Part shown: positions 9,122-18,917 of the stretch, in pieces
Layout of the letters: each line of letters begins with the position of its first letter
Position numbering within the stretch: the first letter of the stretch is position 1
Source: Massilia sp. PAMC28688
Lineage (GTDB): Bacteria; Pseudomonadota; Gammaproteobacteria; Burkholderiales; Burkholderiaceae_D
Reading direction: 5' to 3'
Assembly (NCBI RefSeq): GCF_019443445.1
Contig: NZ_CP080378.1
Location: 434,001 to 498,000 of the forward strand
Length of the DNA: 64,000 nucleotides
The notes under the pieces: generated by a model
The model's input: only the letters and a program-made list of their open reading frames with translations
Databases searched by the model: none
What the model was told of the DNA's origin: nothing
Position numbers and translations under genes: made by a program

Positions 9122-11490
9122 CCCTCCAGCAGCCGGGCCGCCACCTGCTGCGGTGTGAGGCCGGACGATGCGGCCGCAATCTGGCGTTCGCGCTCCAGGT
9201 TGCGTTCCAGCTGTACTTTGGCTGGCCGGTACTGGCGCGGCCACTCGAGCGCGGTAAAGCCAATGCGGGCCGCTTCGGTCAGCGTCCAGGCCGGGTTGGC
9301 CAGGTGCGGCCTTCCAACCGCGCACAGGTCGGCGCGCCCGGCGGCGATGATGCTGTTGGCGTGGTCGGCTTCATAGATCGATCCGACCGCGATGGTGGGG
9401 ATCCTGGCTTCGTTGCGCACGCGGTCGGCAAACGGGGTCTGGAACATGCGGCCATATACCGGCTTTTCACGCTTGCTCACCTGGCCCGAGGAGCAGTCAA
9501 TCATGTCGGCGCCGGCATCCTTGAACATTTTGGCGATCTGCACGGCGTCGTCCGGCGTGATGCCGCCTTCGACCCAGTCGTGCGCTGAAATGCGTACACT
9601 GACCGGCTTGTCCACCGGCCACGCGCCGCGCACTGCGCGAAACACGCGCAGGGGATAGCGGCAGCGGTTCTCCAGGCTGCCGCCATAGTCGTCCTGGCGC
9701 TGGTTGGTCAGGGGCGAAATGAACGACGACAGAAAGTAGCCGTGGGCGCAGTGCAGTTCCAGCCAGTCGAATCCCGCTTCAGCGGCGGCGCGCGCGGAGC
9801 GCACAAAGTCCGCTTCGATGTGCGCCAGGTCCTGCTCCGTCGCTTCGCGCGCCATCTGCGACACGCCTTCGATGTACTGCTGGCTCGACGCCGATACCAG
9901 CGGCCAGTTGCCCTCCGCCAGCGGCTGGTCGATCCCTTCCCACATCACGCGCGTCGATCCCTTGGCACCGGCATGCCCCAGCTGCACGGCGATCTTCGCG
10001 TCTGAGTTGGCATGCACGAAGTCGACGATGCGTTTCCATGCCCGGGTGTGCTCCGGCGCATACAGGCCCGGACACGCAGGCGTGATGCGGGCGTCCGCCG
10101 ATACGCATGTCATCTCCGCGAACACCATGCCGGCGCCGCCAAGCGCGCGCGCGCCGAGATGGACCAGGTGATAGTCGCCCGGTAGGCCGTCCACCGCCGA
10201 ATACTGGGCCATGGGCGAGACCACGATCCGGTTCTTGAGGGTGACGCGGCGCAGCCGGAACGGGGTCAGCATGGGAATCACGCGGGCACCCGGCACCAGG
10301 GCAACACCGGCCTGTTCGCAGGCGCGCCGCGCGATCCATTGTTCAAAGCCTGCCACGTAGCCGGCATCGCGCACGCGCAGGTTTTCGTGCGACAGGCGCT
10401 GGCTGCGGGTGAGCATGGAATAGGCAAACTGCGGCGCTTCCATGGCGGTGTAGCGCTCCACGTTCTCGAACCATTCCATGGAGTTGCGCGCCGCGCTCTG
10501 GATCTTCAGCACTTCCACGGCGCGCGCCGCAGCGTAGGCGTCGAGCGCAGCGCGCACGTCAGCGTGGCTGGCGAAGCAGCACGCCAGTTCAATGGCGTCT
10601 TCCAGCGCCAGCTTGGTGCCCGATCCGATCGAGTAGTGGGCGGAATGGGCGGCGTCGCCCATCAGCACCACCGGCCTGCCGTCCTGCCAGTGAATCCACT
10701 GCCGGCATACCACGCGCGGGAAAGTGATCCACATGGCCGAGCCGCGCAGGTGACTGGCGTTGGACATGAGCTTGTGGCCGTCCAGCTGCTCGGCAAACAG
10801 GCGCTCGCAAAAGGCAATGCCATCTTCCTGCGACATGTGATCGAGGCCGCACTTGCGCCACACTTCTTCGGGTGTCTCCACGATGAAGGTGGAGGTATCG
10901 CCATCATATTGGTAGATGTGGGCCTGGAACCAGCCATGCTCGGTCTTCTTGAAGGCGAAGGTAAAGGCGCCGAACTTCTTGCGCGTTCCCAGCCACACAA
11001 AGCGGCAGCGGCGCGCTTCGATGTCGGGCTGGTAGGTCGCTGCATAGCGCTGGCGGATGCGGCTGTTCAGGCCATCAGAGGCAATCACCAGATCGGCACC
11101 ATGACGGGCCGCCAGTTCCTGGTCGTCGGTGACGTCGCACTCGAACACCAGCTGGACACCCAGCTCTTCGCAGCGCTGCTGCAGGATGTTGAGCAGGCGC
11201 TTGCGTCCGATGCCGCAGAAACCATGGCCGCCAGAGGTGATCTTTTCGCCCTTGAAGAAGATGTCGATATCGTCCCAGTGGTTGAACGACTGCAGGATCG
11301 CGCGTGCACTGGACTCGTCCGCAGCGACCAGGTTGCCCAGGGTCTGATCGGAAAACACCACGCCCCAGCCAAAGGTGTCATACGGCCGGTTACGCTCGAC
11401 GACGACAATGTCGTGGCTCGGGTCCTGCTTTTTCATGAGCAGGCCGAAATAGAGCCCGGCCGGGCCGCCACCGATACATACAATCTTCAT
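9118..11490 (-). CDS. Bifunctional 2-aminobenzoyl-CoA monooxygenase/reductase (salicylyl-CoA 5-hydroxylase/oxidoreductase type)
   Basis: A 790-aa fusion. Residues 1 to about 390 are an FAD aromatic hydroxylase: N-terminal [10 protein letters not shown] (GxGxxG), a central [11 protein letters not shown] (DG motif) and [17 protein letters not shown] (GD motif). Residues about 400-780 are an Old-Yellow-Enzyme FMN oxidoreductase: [30 protein letters not shown] and [10 protein letters not shown]. This arrangement is that of the Azoarcus evansii enzyme which hydroxylates and then dearomatises 2-aminobenzoyl-CoA. The adjacent CoA ligase, SDR, hydratase, dehydrogenase and RidA-type genes support anthranilate as the substrate. 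A salicylyl-CoA substrate cannot be excluded. It starts immediately after the ligase stop. Confidence 0.87.
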   Translation of the reverse strand: MKIVCIGGGPAGLYFGLLMKKQDPSHDIVVVERNRPYDTFGWGVVFSDQTLGNLVAADESSARAILQSFNHWDDIDIFFKGEKITSGGHGFCGIGRKRLLNILQQRCEELGVQLVFECDVTDDQELAARHGADLVIASDGLNSRIRQRYAATYQPDIEARRCRFVWLGTRKKFGAFTFAFKKTEHGWFQAHIYQYDGDTSTFIVETPEEVWRKCGLDHMSQEDGIAFCERLFAEQLDGHKLMSNASHLRGSAMWITFPRVVCRQWIHWQDGRPVVLMGDAAHSAHYSIGSGTKLALEDAIELACCFASHADVRAALDAYAAARAVEVLKIQSAARNSMEWFENVERYTAMEAPQFAYSMLTRSQRLSHENLRVRDAGYVAGFEQWIARRACEQAGVALVPGARVIPMLTPFRLRRVTLKNRIVVSPMAQYSAVDGLPGDYHLVHLGARALGGAGMVFAEMTCVSADARITPACPGLYAPEHTRAWKRIVDFVHANSDAKIAVQLGHAGAKGSTRVMWEGIDQPLAEGNWPLVSASSQQYIEGVSQMAREATEQDLAHIEADFVRSARAAAEAGFDWLELHCAHGYFLSSFISPLTNQRQDDYGGSLENRCRYPLRVFRAVRGAWPVDKPVSVRISAHDWVEGGITPDDAVQIAKMFKDAGADMIDCSSGQVSKREKPVYGRMFQTPFADRVRNEARIPTIAVGSIYEADHANSIIAAGRADLCAVGRPHLANPAWTLTEAARIGFTALEWPRQYRPAKVQLERNLERERQIAAASSGLTPQQVAARLLEG

Positions 11491-13116
11491 TCAGGCTGCC
11501 CGTAGTTTGAAGCGCTGCAGCTTGCCAGTCTCGGTGCGCGGCAGTTTGGCAAGGAATTTCACGGACCGGGGATACTTGTAGGGCGCAATCTGCGCCTTGA
11601 CATGGTCCTGCAGCTCGCGCACCAGCGTCTCGCCTTCCGCAAACCCGGGCTTGAGCACGACGTGCGCCTCCACCACCTGTCCGCGCTCGTCGTCGGGCCG
11701 GCCCACCACGCCGCATTCGAGTACCGCAGGATGGCGCATGAGGGCATCTTCCACCTCGGCGCCGGCGATGTTGTAGCCTGCCGAAATGATCATGTCGTCC
11801 GTGCGCGAACGGTAGACGAAGTAGCCGTCGGCATCCATTTCGTAAGCGTCGCCGGTCAGGTTCCAGCCATTGACAACGTAGTCCGTCTGGCGCGGATCGG
11901 CCAGGTAGCGGCAGCCGGTCGGCCCCTTTACGGCCAGGCGGCCGATGACACCGGGGCCCACCTGCCTGCCTTCATCGTCCAGGATGCAGGCCTGGTAGCC
12001 GGGCACCGGTTTGCCGGTGGCGCCGGGACGAATCTCGTCGCCCGCGGCCGAGATGAAGATGTGCAGCATTTCGGTCGCGCCAATACCGTCGATCATGGCC
12101 AGGCCGGTGGCACCTTGCCATGCTTCGCGCGTGGCCAGCGGCAGCGCTTCGCCGGCAGAGACGCTCTGACGCAGGCACGACAGGTCGAAGCCGTGCGCCA
12201 GGGGAGCCATCTGGCGATAGAAGGTCGGCGCGGTGAAGCATATCGTGGCGCGGTACTTGTCGATGGCGGCGAGCAGGGTGTCCGGCGCGAGCTTTTCGAG
12301 CAGTACGCCGGCGGCACCTGCGCGCAGGGGAAACAGCAGCAGCCCACCCAGCCCGAAGGTGAACGCCAGCGGCGGCGTGCCGATGAAGATGTCGTCGCGC
12401 GCGGCGCGCAGCGTGTGGCGCGGAAAGCAGTCGCAGATCGCCAGCAGGTCGCGATGGAAGTGCATGGTCCCCTTGGGCACACCAGTGGTGCCGGAGGTGA
12501 AGCTGATCAGGCAAACGTCGTCGGCGGCGCTGGGGTGCGCCGCGAAAGGCGCATGGTGGCGCGCCATGAGCGCTTCGAGCGTCCCCGGCTCCCCGCCACC
12601 GTTGAAGTAGACGACCTTTTTCGGCGGCGTGGCCAGGGCCTCGATCTCGCTGCGCAGGCTGGCCGAACACAGGACCGCGTCCACACTGGCCTTGTCGGAA
12701 ATGGTGGTCAGTTCGCGCGCACGCAGCAAGGGCATGGTGGGCACGGCGATCAGCCCGGCCTTGAACACGGCCAGGATGGCCGCTGCCATCATGGGGTTAT
12801 TCGCGCCGCGCAGCAGCACCCGGTTGCCGCTGACCAGCCCCAGCTCGCCGCGCAGCACGTGGGCGATGGCGTCCACCTGCTTCTGCAGCTCTGCGTAGGT
12901 CCAGCTCCCGCCTTCGCCAATGATGGCAATGCGCTCGCCATCGCCCCGCGTCACCGCGCAGTCGAGCAGTTCGGCGGCGCAGTTCAGGCGCTGCGCATAG
13001 ACCAGTTCCGGCAAGTCGAAACGCAACTCGGGCCACTGCCCCGGCGGCGGCAAATGCTCGCGCGCGAAGTGGTCGTCGTAAGCGGACTGGCTCAGTACTG
13101 CACTGTGACGTGTCAT
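11491..13116 (-). CDS. Benzoate-CoA ligase family protein, probable 2-aminobenzoate-CoA ligase
   Basis: ATP-dependent adenylate-forming enzyme of 541 aa that activates an aromatic acid to its CoA thioester. Motifs: P-loop LISFTSGTTGVPKGTMH (residues about 200), DGIGATEML (substrate/AMP pocket), TGDAYEMDADGYFVYRSRTDDMI and the C-terminal lysine region PRTETGKLQRFKLR. The start at 13116 (MTRHSAV) was preferred; the frame extends 18 codons upstream without benefit. First gene of a seven-gene minus-strand operon whose members touch or overlap. Substrate assignment comes from the fused monooxygenase/reductase next to it. Confidence 0.87.
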   Translation of the reverse strand: MTRHSAVLSQSAYDDHFAREHLPPPGQWPELRFDLPELVYAQRLNCAAELLDCAVTRGDGERIAIIGEGGSWTYAELQKQVDAIAHVLRGELGLVSGNRVLLRGANNPMMAAAILAVFKAGLIAVPTMPLLRARELTTISDKASVDAVLCSASLRSEIEALATPPKKVVYFNGGGEPGTLEALMARHHAPFAAHPSAADDVCLISFTSGTTGVPKGTMHFHRDLLAICDCFPRHTLRAARDDIFIGTPPLAFTFGLGGLLLFPLRAGAAGVLLEKLAPDTLLAAIDKYRATICFTAPTFYRQMAPLAHGFDLSCLRQSVSAGEALPLATREAWQGATGLAMIDGIGATEMLHIFISAAGDEIRPGATGKPVPGYQACILDDEGRQVGPGVIGRLAVKGPTGCRYLADPRQTDYVVNGWNLTGDAYEMDADGYFVYRSRTDDMIISAGYNIAGAEVEDALMRHPAVLECGVVGRPDDERGQVVEAHVVLKPGFAEGETLVRELQDHVKAQIAPYKYPRSVKFLAKLPRTETGKLQRFKLRAA

Positions 13117-13155
13117 GTTGGCCCCATGCTTGGGTGAGTATCGGCGAGCAGATAC

Positions 13156-13167
13156 TTTAGACCTAAA
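13156..13167. promoter_or_regulatory. Candidate operator for the aromatic acid operon
   Basis: Inverted repeat TTTAG-AC-CTAAA, 40 bp upstream of the ligase start, in the 72-bp gap that must hold the operon promoter. It fits the size of a MarR-type site, and a MarR gene lies in the operon. Assignment is by position only. Confidence 0.4.
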
Positions 13168-13188
13168 CAATCACGGTATCAAGCAATA

Positions 13189-13899
13189 TTATTGACGGGA
13201 TTGAAATTCATTGATGGCGGCGACCTGGCAGGTAGCGGCACGTACGATATCGGCCAGCACCGCCTGCACCTGCGCGCGGTCCATGGCGCCGTCTGGAAGC
13301 GCGCGCAAGCCTTCCGCTGCGCCGTTCAGGCCCAGGGTGAGGCAGCCGGCGTGGAGCCGGTCCAGGCGCAAGCGCGCGGCATCAATGTCGCCACTGGCGA
13401 TGATGGCGTCGATCTCCGGGGCGGCCAGGGCAAGCTGGGTCTGGAAGCCGCCCAGGTACACCAGCAGGCGCTCGCCATTGATCCCGAGCCGGTGCATGGT
13501 CGCTTGCGGCGTTTCGCATTCCATGTCGTGATGGGCGGGGGTCAAGGGCGCCAAGAAGGAGCGTACCTGGTCGTGCTGGAAGGGCTTGACCAGGTAGCCG
13601 TTCACGCCAAGGCCGGTGGCCTGGTCGACGGTGGCAGTATCGTTGGCCGAGGTGACCAGTACAAAGGGCATGGAGGCCAGCTCGGGATGGCCCTTGACGC
13701 GCTCGAGCAGCTCCATCCCCGACAGGCGCGGCATGCGCAGGTCGCAAAAGCAGATGGCGGGACGCAGCCCGGCGCACAGCTGGTCCCACGCATCCTGCCC
13801 GTCTTCGGCTTCGATGATGTCGACATGGCCGCAGGCGTCAATCAGGTGCATCAGCACCATGCGCGAGACCACGTCATCGTCCACCACCAGAACTTTCAT
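13189..13899 (-). CDS. Response regulator with REC domain and Hpt-like C-terminal domain
   Basis: A 236-aa cytosolic phosphorelay protein. Residues 1-120 form a receiver: KVLVVDDD acidic pocket, phosphoacceptor Asp in CFCDLRMPRLSG, then VTSAND and the conserved Lys in YLVKPF. The C-terminal half has no DNA-binding domain; the helix around LDRLHAGCLTLGLNGAAEGL has the H-x4-6-G layout of a histidine phosphotransfer domain, which would make it a REC-Hpt shuttle (inference). Start 13899 (MKVLVV) has GGAG 6 nt upstream; in-frame ATG at 13905 and TTG at 13914 are poorer. It is downstream of, and on the same strand as, the giant hybrid kinase, its likely partner. Confidence 0.8.
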   Translation of the reverse strand: MKVLVVDDDVVSRMVLMHLIDACGHVDIIEAEDGQDAWDQLCAGLRPAICFCDLRMPRLSGMELLERVKGHPELASMPFVLVTSANDTATVDQATGLGVNGYLVKPFQHDQVRSFLAPLTPAHHDMECETPQATMHRLGINGERLLVYLGGFQTQLALAAPEIDAIIASGDIDAARLRLDRLHAGCLTLGLNGAAEGLRALPDGAMDRAQVQAVLADIVRAATCQVAAINEFQSRQ

Positions 13900-13969
13900 G
13901 CCCATCTCCGTCAATCCTTCTTGCTGCCAGTGGCAAGGACATCAATATTACAGCAAAACCAAGGCCGCA

Positions 13970-16900
13970 CTAGGCCTGTCCCGGGGTCGTCACGCTAAAG
14001 TGATCGAGCAGTTCGCGCACGCGCGGCAGGCCCGCTTCCACCTCCTGCCAGTGGCCCCGGTCGGCCGCCAGTTCCAGCGCGCCGCACAGGGCATGCAGCT
14101 CACGCGCTTCCAGATAAGCGGCGCTGCCCTTGATCCCGTGCAGCAGGCGCCCGGCTTCGGCGCTGTCGCGCGCCAGCACCGCGCGCTCCAGGTCTGCGCG
14201 GCGGGCCGGCACGTCGCTGGCAAAGGCGGCCCGCATGCGCGTGCGCAGGTCACTGCTGCGGCGCGCGTACTGGTGGGGCGGCGTGGCAGTGGGCGGTGCA
14301 GCGGCTACGCCGAACATGGCGTCGAGTTCACTGGTGCTTGGCGTGCGCGGTGCACGCCGCGCCAGTGGCCGCAGCGCCACGCCGCGCGCAAGCTGGCGTT
14401 CAATGGCGCGTGAAAGATGGCGGTGCAGCGCCGTTTCGTCGATCGGCTTGGACAGGAAGTCGTCCATGCCGCTGTCGATGTAGCGCTGCCGGTCTTCCTC
14501 GCTGGCGTTGGCGGTCAGTGCAATGATCATGAGGTCGCGATCAAGCACGGGGCGTTCGGCCGGGCCGCCGCTGCGAATCAGGCGCGTGGCGCTGGCGCCA
14601 TCCATTTCCGGCATGCGCCCGTCCATGAGTATGAGGTCATAGCGATTGAGCGCACAGGCGGCAACGGCCAGCGCGCCGTTGTCGGCGATGTCCACCTGGT
14701 GCCCCAGTTCCTCCAACATCATGCGGATGATGATCTGGTTGGTCGGGAAGTCTTCGGCGCACAGTACATGCAGCCGGTGCGAGTGCGGGGCCAGCTGCGC
14801 CGGCGGCTGCATGGGCGGCGCCACGCCGTCTGCCATCGGCAGCACCACGGTAAAGGCGCTGCCCTGCCCCACCTCGCTGCGCACGCTGATGGTGCCTCCC
14901 ATGAGCTGCACCAGCTGGCGGCAGATGGCCAGGCCCAGACCGGTGCCGCCATAGCGGCGCGTGGTGGTACTGTCGGCCTGCTCGAACTTCTGGAACAGGC
15001 GCTCCAGCGCATCCGGGGCAATGCCGATGCCGCTGTCGCTGACGCAGAAGGAAATCAGGTTGACGCCGGGCGCCGTGTCCGGGCCGGGTTCGAGCAGCGT
15101 CACGTCCAGCCTCACCGCGCCGGCGTGGGTGAATTTGAAGGCATTACCCAGCAGGTTGACCAGCACCTGGCGCAGCCGGGTCGGGTCGCCCACCACGAAT
15201 TGCGGCAGCGACTGGCCCAGCACAATCCGGAAGCCGACACTGCGCGCCGCCGCCTGCTCTTCAAACAGGGTGCCCACGTTGGCCAGCATGGGTGCCAGGG
15301 CAAAGTCGATATTCTCGATGGTGAGCTTGCCCGCTTCGATCTTGGAAAAATCGAGCAGGTCGTTGATGATGGTGAGCAGGGCCTGGGCATTGGCCTGGCC
15401 GCGCAGGATCTGTTCGCGCGTGTTCTCGTGCAGGCGCGCATCGCGCAGGGCAAAGCGCAGCATGCCGATCACGCCGGCCAGCGGGGTGCGCATTTCGTGA
15501 CTCATATTGGCCAGAAATTCCGATTTCTGGCGCGTGGCGTCCTCCGCCTTCTGCTTGGCAAGGCGCAGCCGCTCGTCATTTTCCTGCAGCGCGCGATTGG
15601 CTTCGGCCAGCTGCTCGGTATTTTGCCGCACCTGGCGTTCCTGCTCCATCAAGCGCGCCTGCGTTTCTTCGAGCTCGCGGTAGGCGCGCGCATTGTCCAG
15701 CGCCACGGCGGCGTGCGCGGCCAGCGTTTGCAGCATGTCCAGGTGGACCTGGCGATAGGCATTTCTCTCCACGCTTTGCACGCACAGCACACCCATCATG
15801 CGCTCCTTGACGATGAGCGGCACGTACATGGTGGAGCGGGGCCGCGAGCGCGGTTCACCATCGACCCGAAATGGCGGCGCAGGCGGCGGGCTTGGCGGCT
15901 GCGGGAGGTAGCGCGTCCAGTCGGCATCCATGTCATTGATGAACACTTCGCGCCGCTCGTGGAAGCACCAGACCGCAAACTGATTGCGGTCTTCCAGGGA
16001 GCGCTCGTAGTACTGGCTGCGTACGCCCTGGTCCATCGCAAAGGGGAAGCGGATCAGGCCAGCTTCTTCGTCATAAAAGCCGATGCCGAATATGCGCGCG
16101 TCCATCAGGTGATGGACGTGGCGGTACACGGCCAGCATGATGGTTTCCATGTCCAGCGTGGCCGTCAGTTCGCGTCCGATCCCCGACAGCACCGAGATGT
16201 TGCGGTGCGCCTGTTCCACCTGTTCCTTCTGCAGTTCGACCTCGTAGCGCTGGCGCTCGGCCTCCGAGCGGCGCTGCTCGGCCTCGTAGCGCTGGCGCTC
16301 GGCCTCCGAGCGGCGCGATTCGAGTTCGCCTTTCTGCCGCTCGAGCAGCTTGTTCTGCTCTTCGATTTCCAGCGTGCGCGCACGCACCTGCCGCTCCAGC
16401 AGCGCCTTCTGGCGCCGCAGCCCGGACAGGCGGGCGCGGTACACCAGCCATGCGCTGCCCAGCACCAGCAGGGCGACCGCGGCGCGGAACCATAATGTCT
16501 TCCACCACGGCGGCAGGATCTCGACCTCGATGCTGGCACTGTCGCTGCTCCATATGCCATCCTTGTTGGCGGCCTTGACGCGGAATGTATAGTGTCCCGG
16601 GTCCAGGTTGGTATAGGTGGCGAAGCGGCGTCCGGCGTCTGTGCTGACCCAGTTCTCGTCGAAACCCTCCAGCCGGTAGGCGAAGCGGTTGCGCTGCGGC
16701 GCGGCGTAATGCAGGGCGGCGAATTCAAACGAAAACACCGAATCCTCGGCCCGCAGGGTCAGGGCGCGGGTCTTGTCCACGGGCGCGGCGAGCATGCCGG
16801 GACGATACTGTTCAACCGGCTTGTTGAAGATCTGGAAGCCGGTGATGGCCACGCGCGGGGCGGCCAGGTTGTCGACAATGGCGTCCGGATGAAATGCGGT

Positions 16901-18916
16901 GATGCCATTGAAGCCGCCGAAATACATGGTGCCGTCGGCCAGGCGCACGGCCGAACCGTCAAAATACGCTCCTTCGATCATGCCGTCGACCGCGCTGTAA
17001 TTGCGCCACTGGCCAGTGGCCGGATCCAGGCGCGATATGCCGGCGTTGGTACTCACCCACAGCCGTTCGCGCTCGTCCTGCAAGATGGCGGCCACGCCTT
17101 CGTCGGCCAGTCCATCGCGCACGGTGTAGCGCTTGAAGCGTGATCTGGGGCCGGCGTCGTGGTCCATCCTGTTGAGCCCACCGGCGGTGCCGACCCACAG
17201 GGTGCCGCGCCGGTCTTCGAGCAGGTAATGCACTTCGTCGTGACTGAGGCTGGCCGGGTCGCGCGCATTGTGGCGGTAGTGGGTGAATTTGCCGGTCGCG
17301 CGATCGAGCTTTTCCAGGCCGTCAAAGGTGCCGATCCACAGCTGGCCAAGGCGATCTTCCAGGATGGGACGGGCAATATCGTCGGACAGGCTGGCTGGGT
17401 CGACAGGATTGTGGCGATAGGTGGTGACGGCGCCGCTTTGCGGGTCAAGGCGATGCACGCCGCCGCGCGTGGCCAGCCACAGCATGCCGCTGCGGTCGCA
17501 CAGCATGCCGCGCACATTGTTGCTGTCCGGGTCGCCGCCGGCCAGCACGCGCCGCTGCATGGCACCGCTGGCCGGATCGAAGCGGGTCAGGCCATTGTCG
17601 CTGCCCACCCACAGCACGCCCTGGCGGTCGCGCGCCAGGGCGGTCGCCGACAGGCCCACCAGGGTGCGCGGATCGCGCGGATCATGCCGGTAAAAGCGCG
17701 CCGCACCGGTGGCAGGGTCAAGGTGGGACAATCCTTCGTTGGAGCCGGCCCACAGCTTGCCGTCGCCCGCGTCCAGCAGGGCGCGCACCTTGTTGTCGAC
17801 CAGTGTGTGCGGCGGCGTGGACTGGCGCACCACGCGGGCAAAGCCTCCGCTGCTCAGATCGACCCGGCTCACGCCGGCGTACCAGGTGCCAACCCAGAAG
17901 GTGCCCAGCCGGTCGCGGTACAGGCTGGACACCTGGTTGTCGCCAACGCTGCGTTTGTCGCCCGTCAGGTGGCGGTAGTTGCTGAAGCGGCGCGCGGCCG
18001 GATCCCACAAGTACAGGCCCTGCGTGGAGCTGCCCATCCAGAGGCGCCCTTCGCTGTCCTGGTACAGGGCCGTGCTCCAGCCGCCGCCCACGCCTTCGGC
18101 CGCGCCGAGGCGCTGGCGCTGGCCCGGCATGCCCTGCTTGCCGAGGGCGATGGTGTCCAGCGCGGCCAGGCTGCCGATCCACAGGGTCTGGCGCTCGTCC
18201 ACCAGCAGCGACACGATGGAGTCGCTCTTGGGGTCGGCGCCGGGCGATGGATGGTAGTCAAAGCGCGTGGCGCCGGGCGCCAGGCTGTGCAGGCCACCAT
18301 TGGTGCCGATCCACAGGCGTCCGCCGGCGTCCAGGGCCAGGGCCCCAATCTGGTCGTCGCGCAAGCTGCCTTCCTCGCCCGGCACATGATGCCAGGTGCG
18401 GAATTTGCCGGTGGCCGGGTCAAAGTGCTGCAGGCCATCGCCCGTGCCGAGCCACAAACCACCGCGCGCATCTTCGACAATGGTGCGGATGCGGCGAGCG
18501 CCATTGCCACGGCGTTCGCGCTGCGAAGGCGAATAATGGGTGAAGGTCTGGGTCAGCGGATGGTACAGGTCAAGCCCGCCGTCGGTGCCGATCCACATGC
18601 GCCCGCGCCGGTCCACGTGCAGCACGCGCACCCAGTTGTTGACCAGGCTGCGCGGGTCGGCCGGCAGGTTGCGGAAATTGCGAAAGCCATAGCCGTCAAA
18701 GCGCGACAGGCCGCCCTGGGTGCCGAACCACATGAAGCCGTCGGCATCCTGCACCACCGCCAGCACTGATTCCTGGGCCAGTCCCTGGTCCACGCTGAGG
18801 TGCTCGAAGCGCAGCGTGCGCGCCGGCCCGCCAGCTGTGGCCAGGAGGGGCAGGCAGCATAGCAGCAGGAGCGCGGTGGCGCGCCAGCGCCGTTTGATCA
18901 GGTCGTAGTAGGTCAT
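13970..18916 (-). CDS. Hybrid histidine kinase: periplasmic beta-propellers, Y_Y_Y, GAF, HisKA, HATPase, REC, Hpt
   Basis: 1648 aa. A signal peptide (to about residue 30) leads to about 14 propeller repeats of the form GxLWxGTxxGLxRxDP (about 30-720, enough for two seven-bladed propellers) and a Y_Y_Y domain (FDENWVSTDAG, about 730-795). One membrane helix follows (WFRAAVALLVLGSAWLVY, about 815), then a charged coiled coil made of near-duplicate SEAERQRYE units, GAF (about 910-1075), HisKA with NMSHEMRTPL (about 1138), HATPase with GGTGLGLAIC (about 1323), REC with LMDGRMPEMDG (about 1430) and Hpt with LLHGIKGSAAY (about 1592). BvgS/HTCS-like sensors of this design sense ligands in the periplasm. 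It is 1 bp from the patatin gene, so the two are cotranscribed. The ligand is unknown; polysaccharide-type ligands are known for related propeller sensors. Confidence 0.93.
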   Translation of the reverse strand: MTYYDLIKRRWRATALLLLCCLPLLATAGGPARTLRFEHLSVDQGLAQESVLAVVQDADGFMWFGTQGGLSRFDGYGFRNFRNLPADPRSLVNNWVRVLHVDRRGRMWIGTDGGLDLYHPLTQTFTHYSPSQRERRGNGARRIRTIVEDARGGLWLGTGDGLQHFDPATGKFRTWHHVPGEEGSLRDDQIGALALDAGGRLWIGTNGGLHSLAPGATRFDYHPSPGADPKSDSIVSLLVDERQTLWIGSLAALDTIALGKQGMPGQRQRLGAAEGVGGGWSTALYQDSEGRLWMGSSTQGLYLWDPAARRFSNYRHLTGDKRSVGDNQVSSLYRDRLGTFWVGTWYAGVSRVDLSSGGFARVVRQSTPPHTLVDNKVRALLDAGDGKLWAGSNEGLSHLDPATGAARFYRHDPRDPRTLVGLSATALARDRQGVLWVGSDNGLTRFDPASGAMQRRVLAGGDPDSNNVRGMLCDRSGMLWLATRGGVHRLDPQSGAVTTYRHNPVDPASLSDDIARPILEDRLGQLWIGTFDGLEKLDRATGKFTHYRHNARDPASLSHDEVHYLLEDRRGTLWVGTAGGLNRMDHDAGPRSRFKRYTVRDGLADEGVAAILQDERERLWVSTNAGISRLDPATGQWRNYSAVDGMIEGAYFDGSAVRLADGTMYFGGFNGITAFHPDAIVDNLAAPRVAITGFQIFNKPVEQYRPGMLAAPVDKTRALTLRAEDSVFSFEFAALHYAAPQRNRFAYRLEGFDENWVSTDAGRRFATYTNLDPGHYTFRVKAANKDGIWSSDSASIEVEILPPWWKTLWFRAAVALLVLGSAWLVYRARLSGLRRQKALLERQVRARTLEIEEQNKLLERQKGELESRRSEAERQRYEAEQRRSEAERQRYEVELQKEQVEQAHRNISVLSGIGRELTATLDMETIMLAVYRHVHHLMDARIFGIGFYDEEAGLIRFPFAMDQGVRSQYYERSLEDRNQFAVWCFHERREVFINDMDADWTRYLPQPPSPPPAPPFRVDGEPRSRPRSTMYVPLIVKERMMGVLCVQSVERNAYRQVHLDMLQTLAAHAAVALDNARAYRELEETQARLMEQERQVRQNTEQLAEANRALQENDERLRLAKQKAEDATRQKSEFLANMSHEMRTPLAGVIGMLRFALRDARLHENTREQILRGQANAQALLTIINDLLDFSKIEAGKLTIENIDFALAPMLANVGTLFEEQAAARSVGFRIVLGQSLPQFVVGDPTRLRQVLVNLLGNAFKFTHAGAVRLDVTLLEPGPDTAPGVNLISFCVSDSGIGIAPDALERLFQKFEQADSTTTRRYGGTGLGLAICRQLVQLMGGTISVRSEVGQGSAFTVVLPMADGVAPPMQPPAQLAPHSHRLHVLCAEDFPTNQIIIRMMLEELGHQVDIADNGALAVAACALNRYDLILMDGRMPEMDGASATRLIRSGGPAERPVLDRDLMIIALTANASEEDRQRYIDSGMDDFLSKPIDETALHRHLSRAIERQLARGVALRPLARRAPRTPSTSELDAMFGVAAAPPTATPPHQYARRSSDLRTRMRAAFASDVPARRADLERAVLARDSAEAGRLLHGIKGSAAYLEARELHALCGALELAADRGHWQEVEAGLPRVRELLDHFSVTTPGQA

Positions 18917-18917
18917 G

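Noticed and set aside
16205..16325. Near-duplicate DNA in the hybrid kinase as a mobile or CRISPR-like repeat
   Set aside because: It encodes repeated coiled-coil heptads (SEAERQRYE) in frame and is explained by protein structure.
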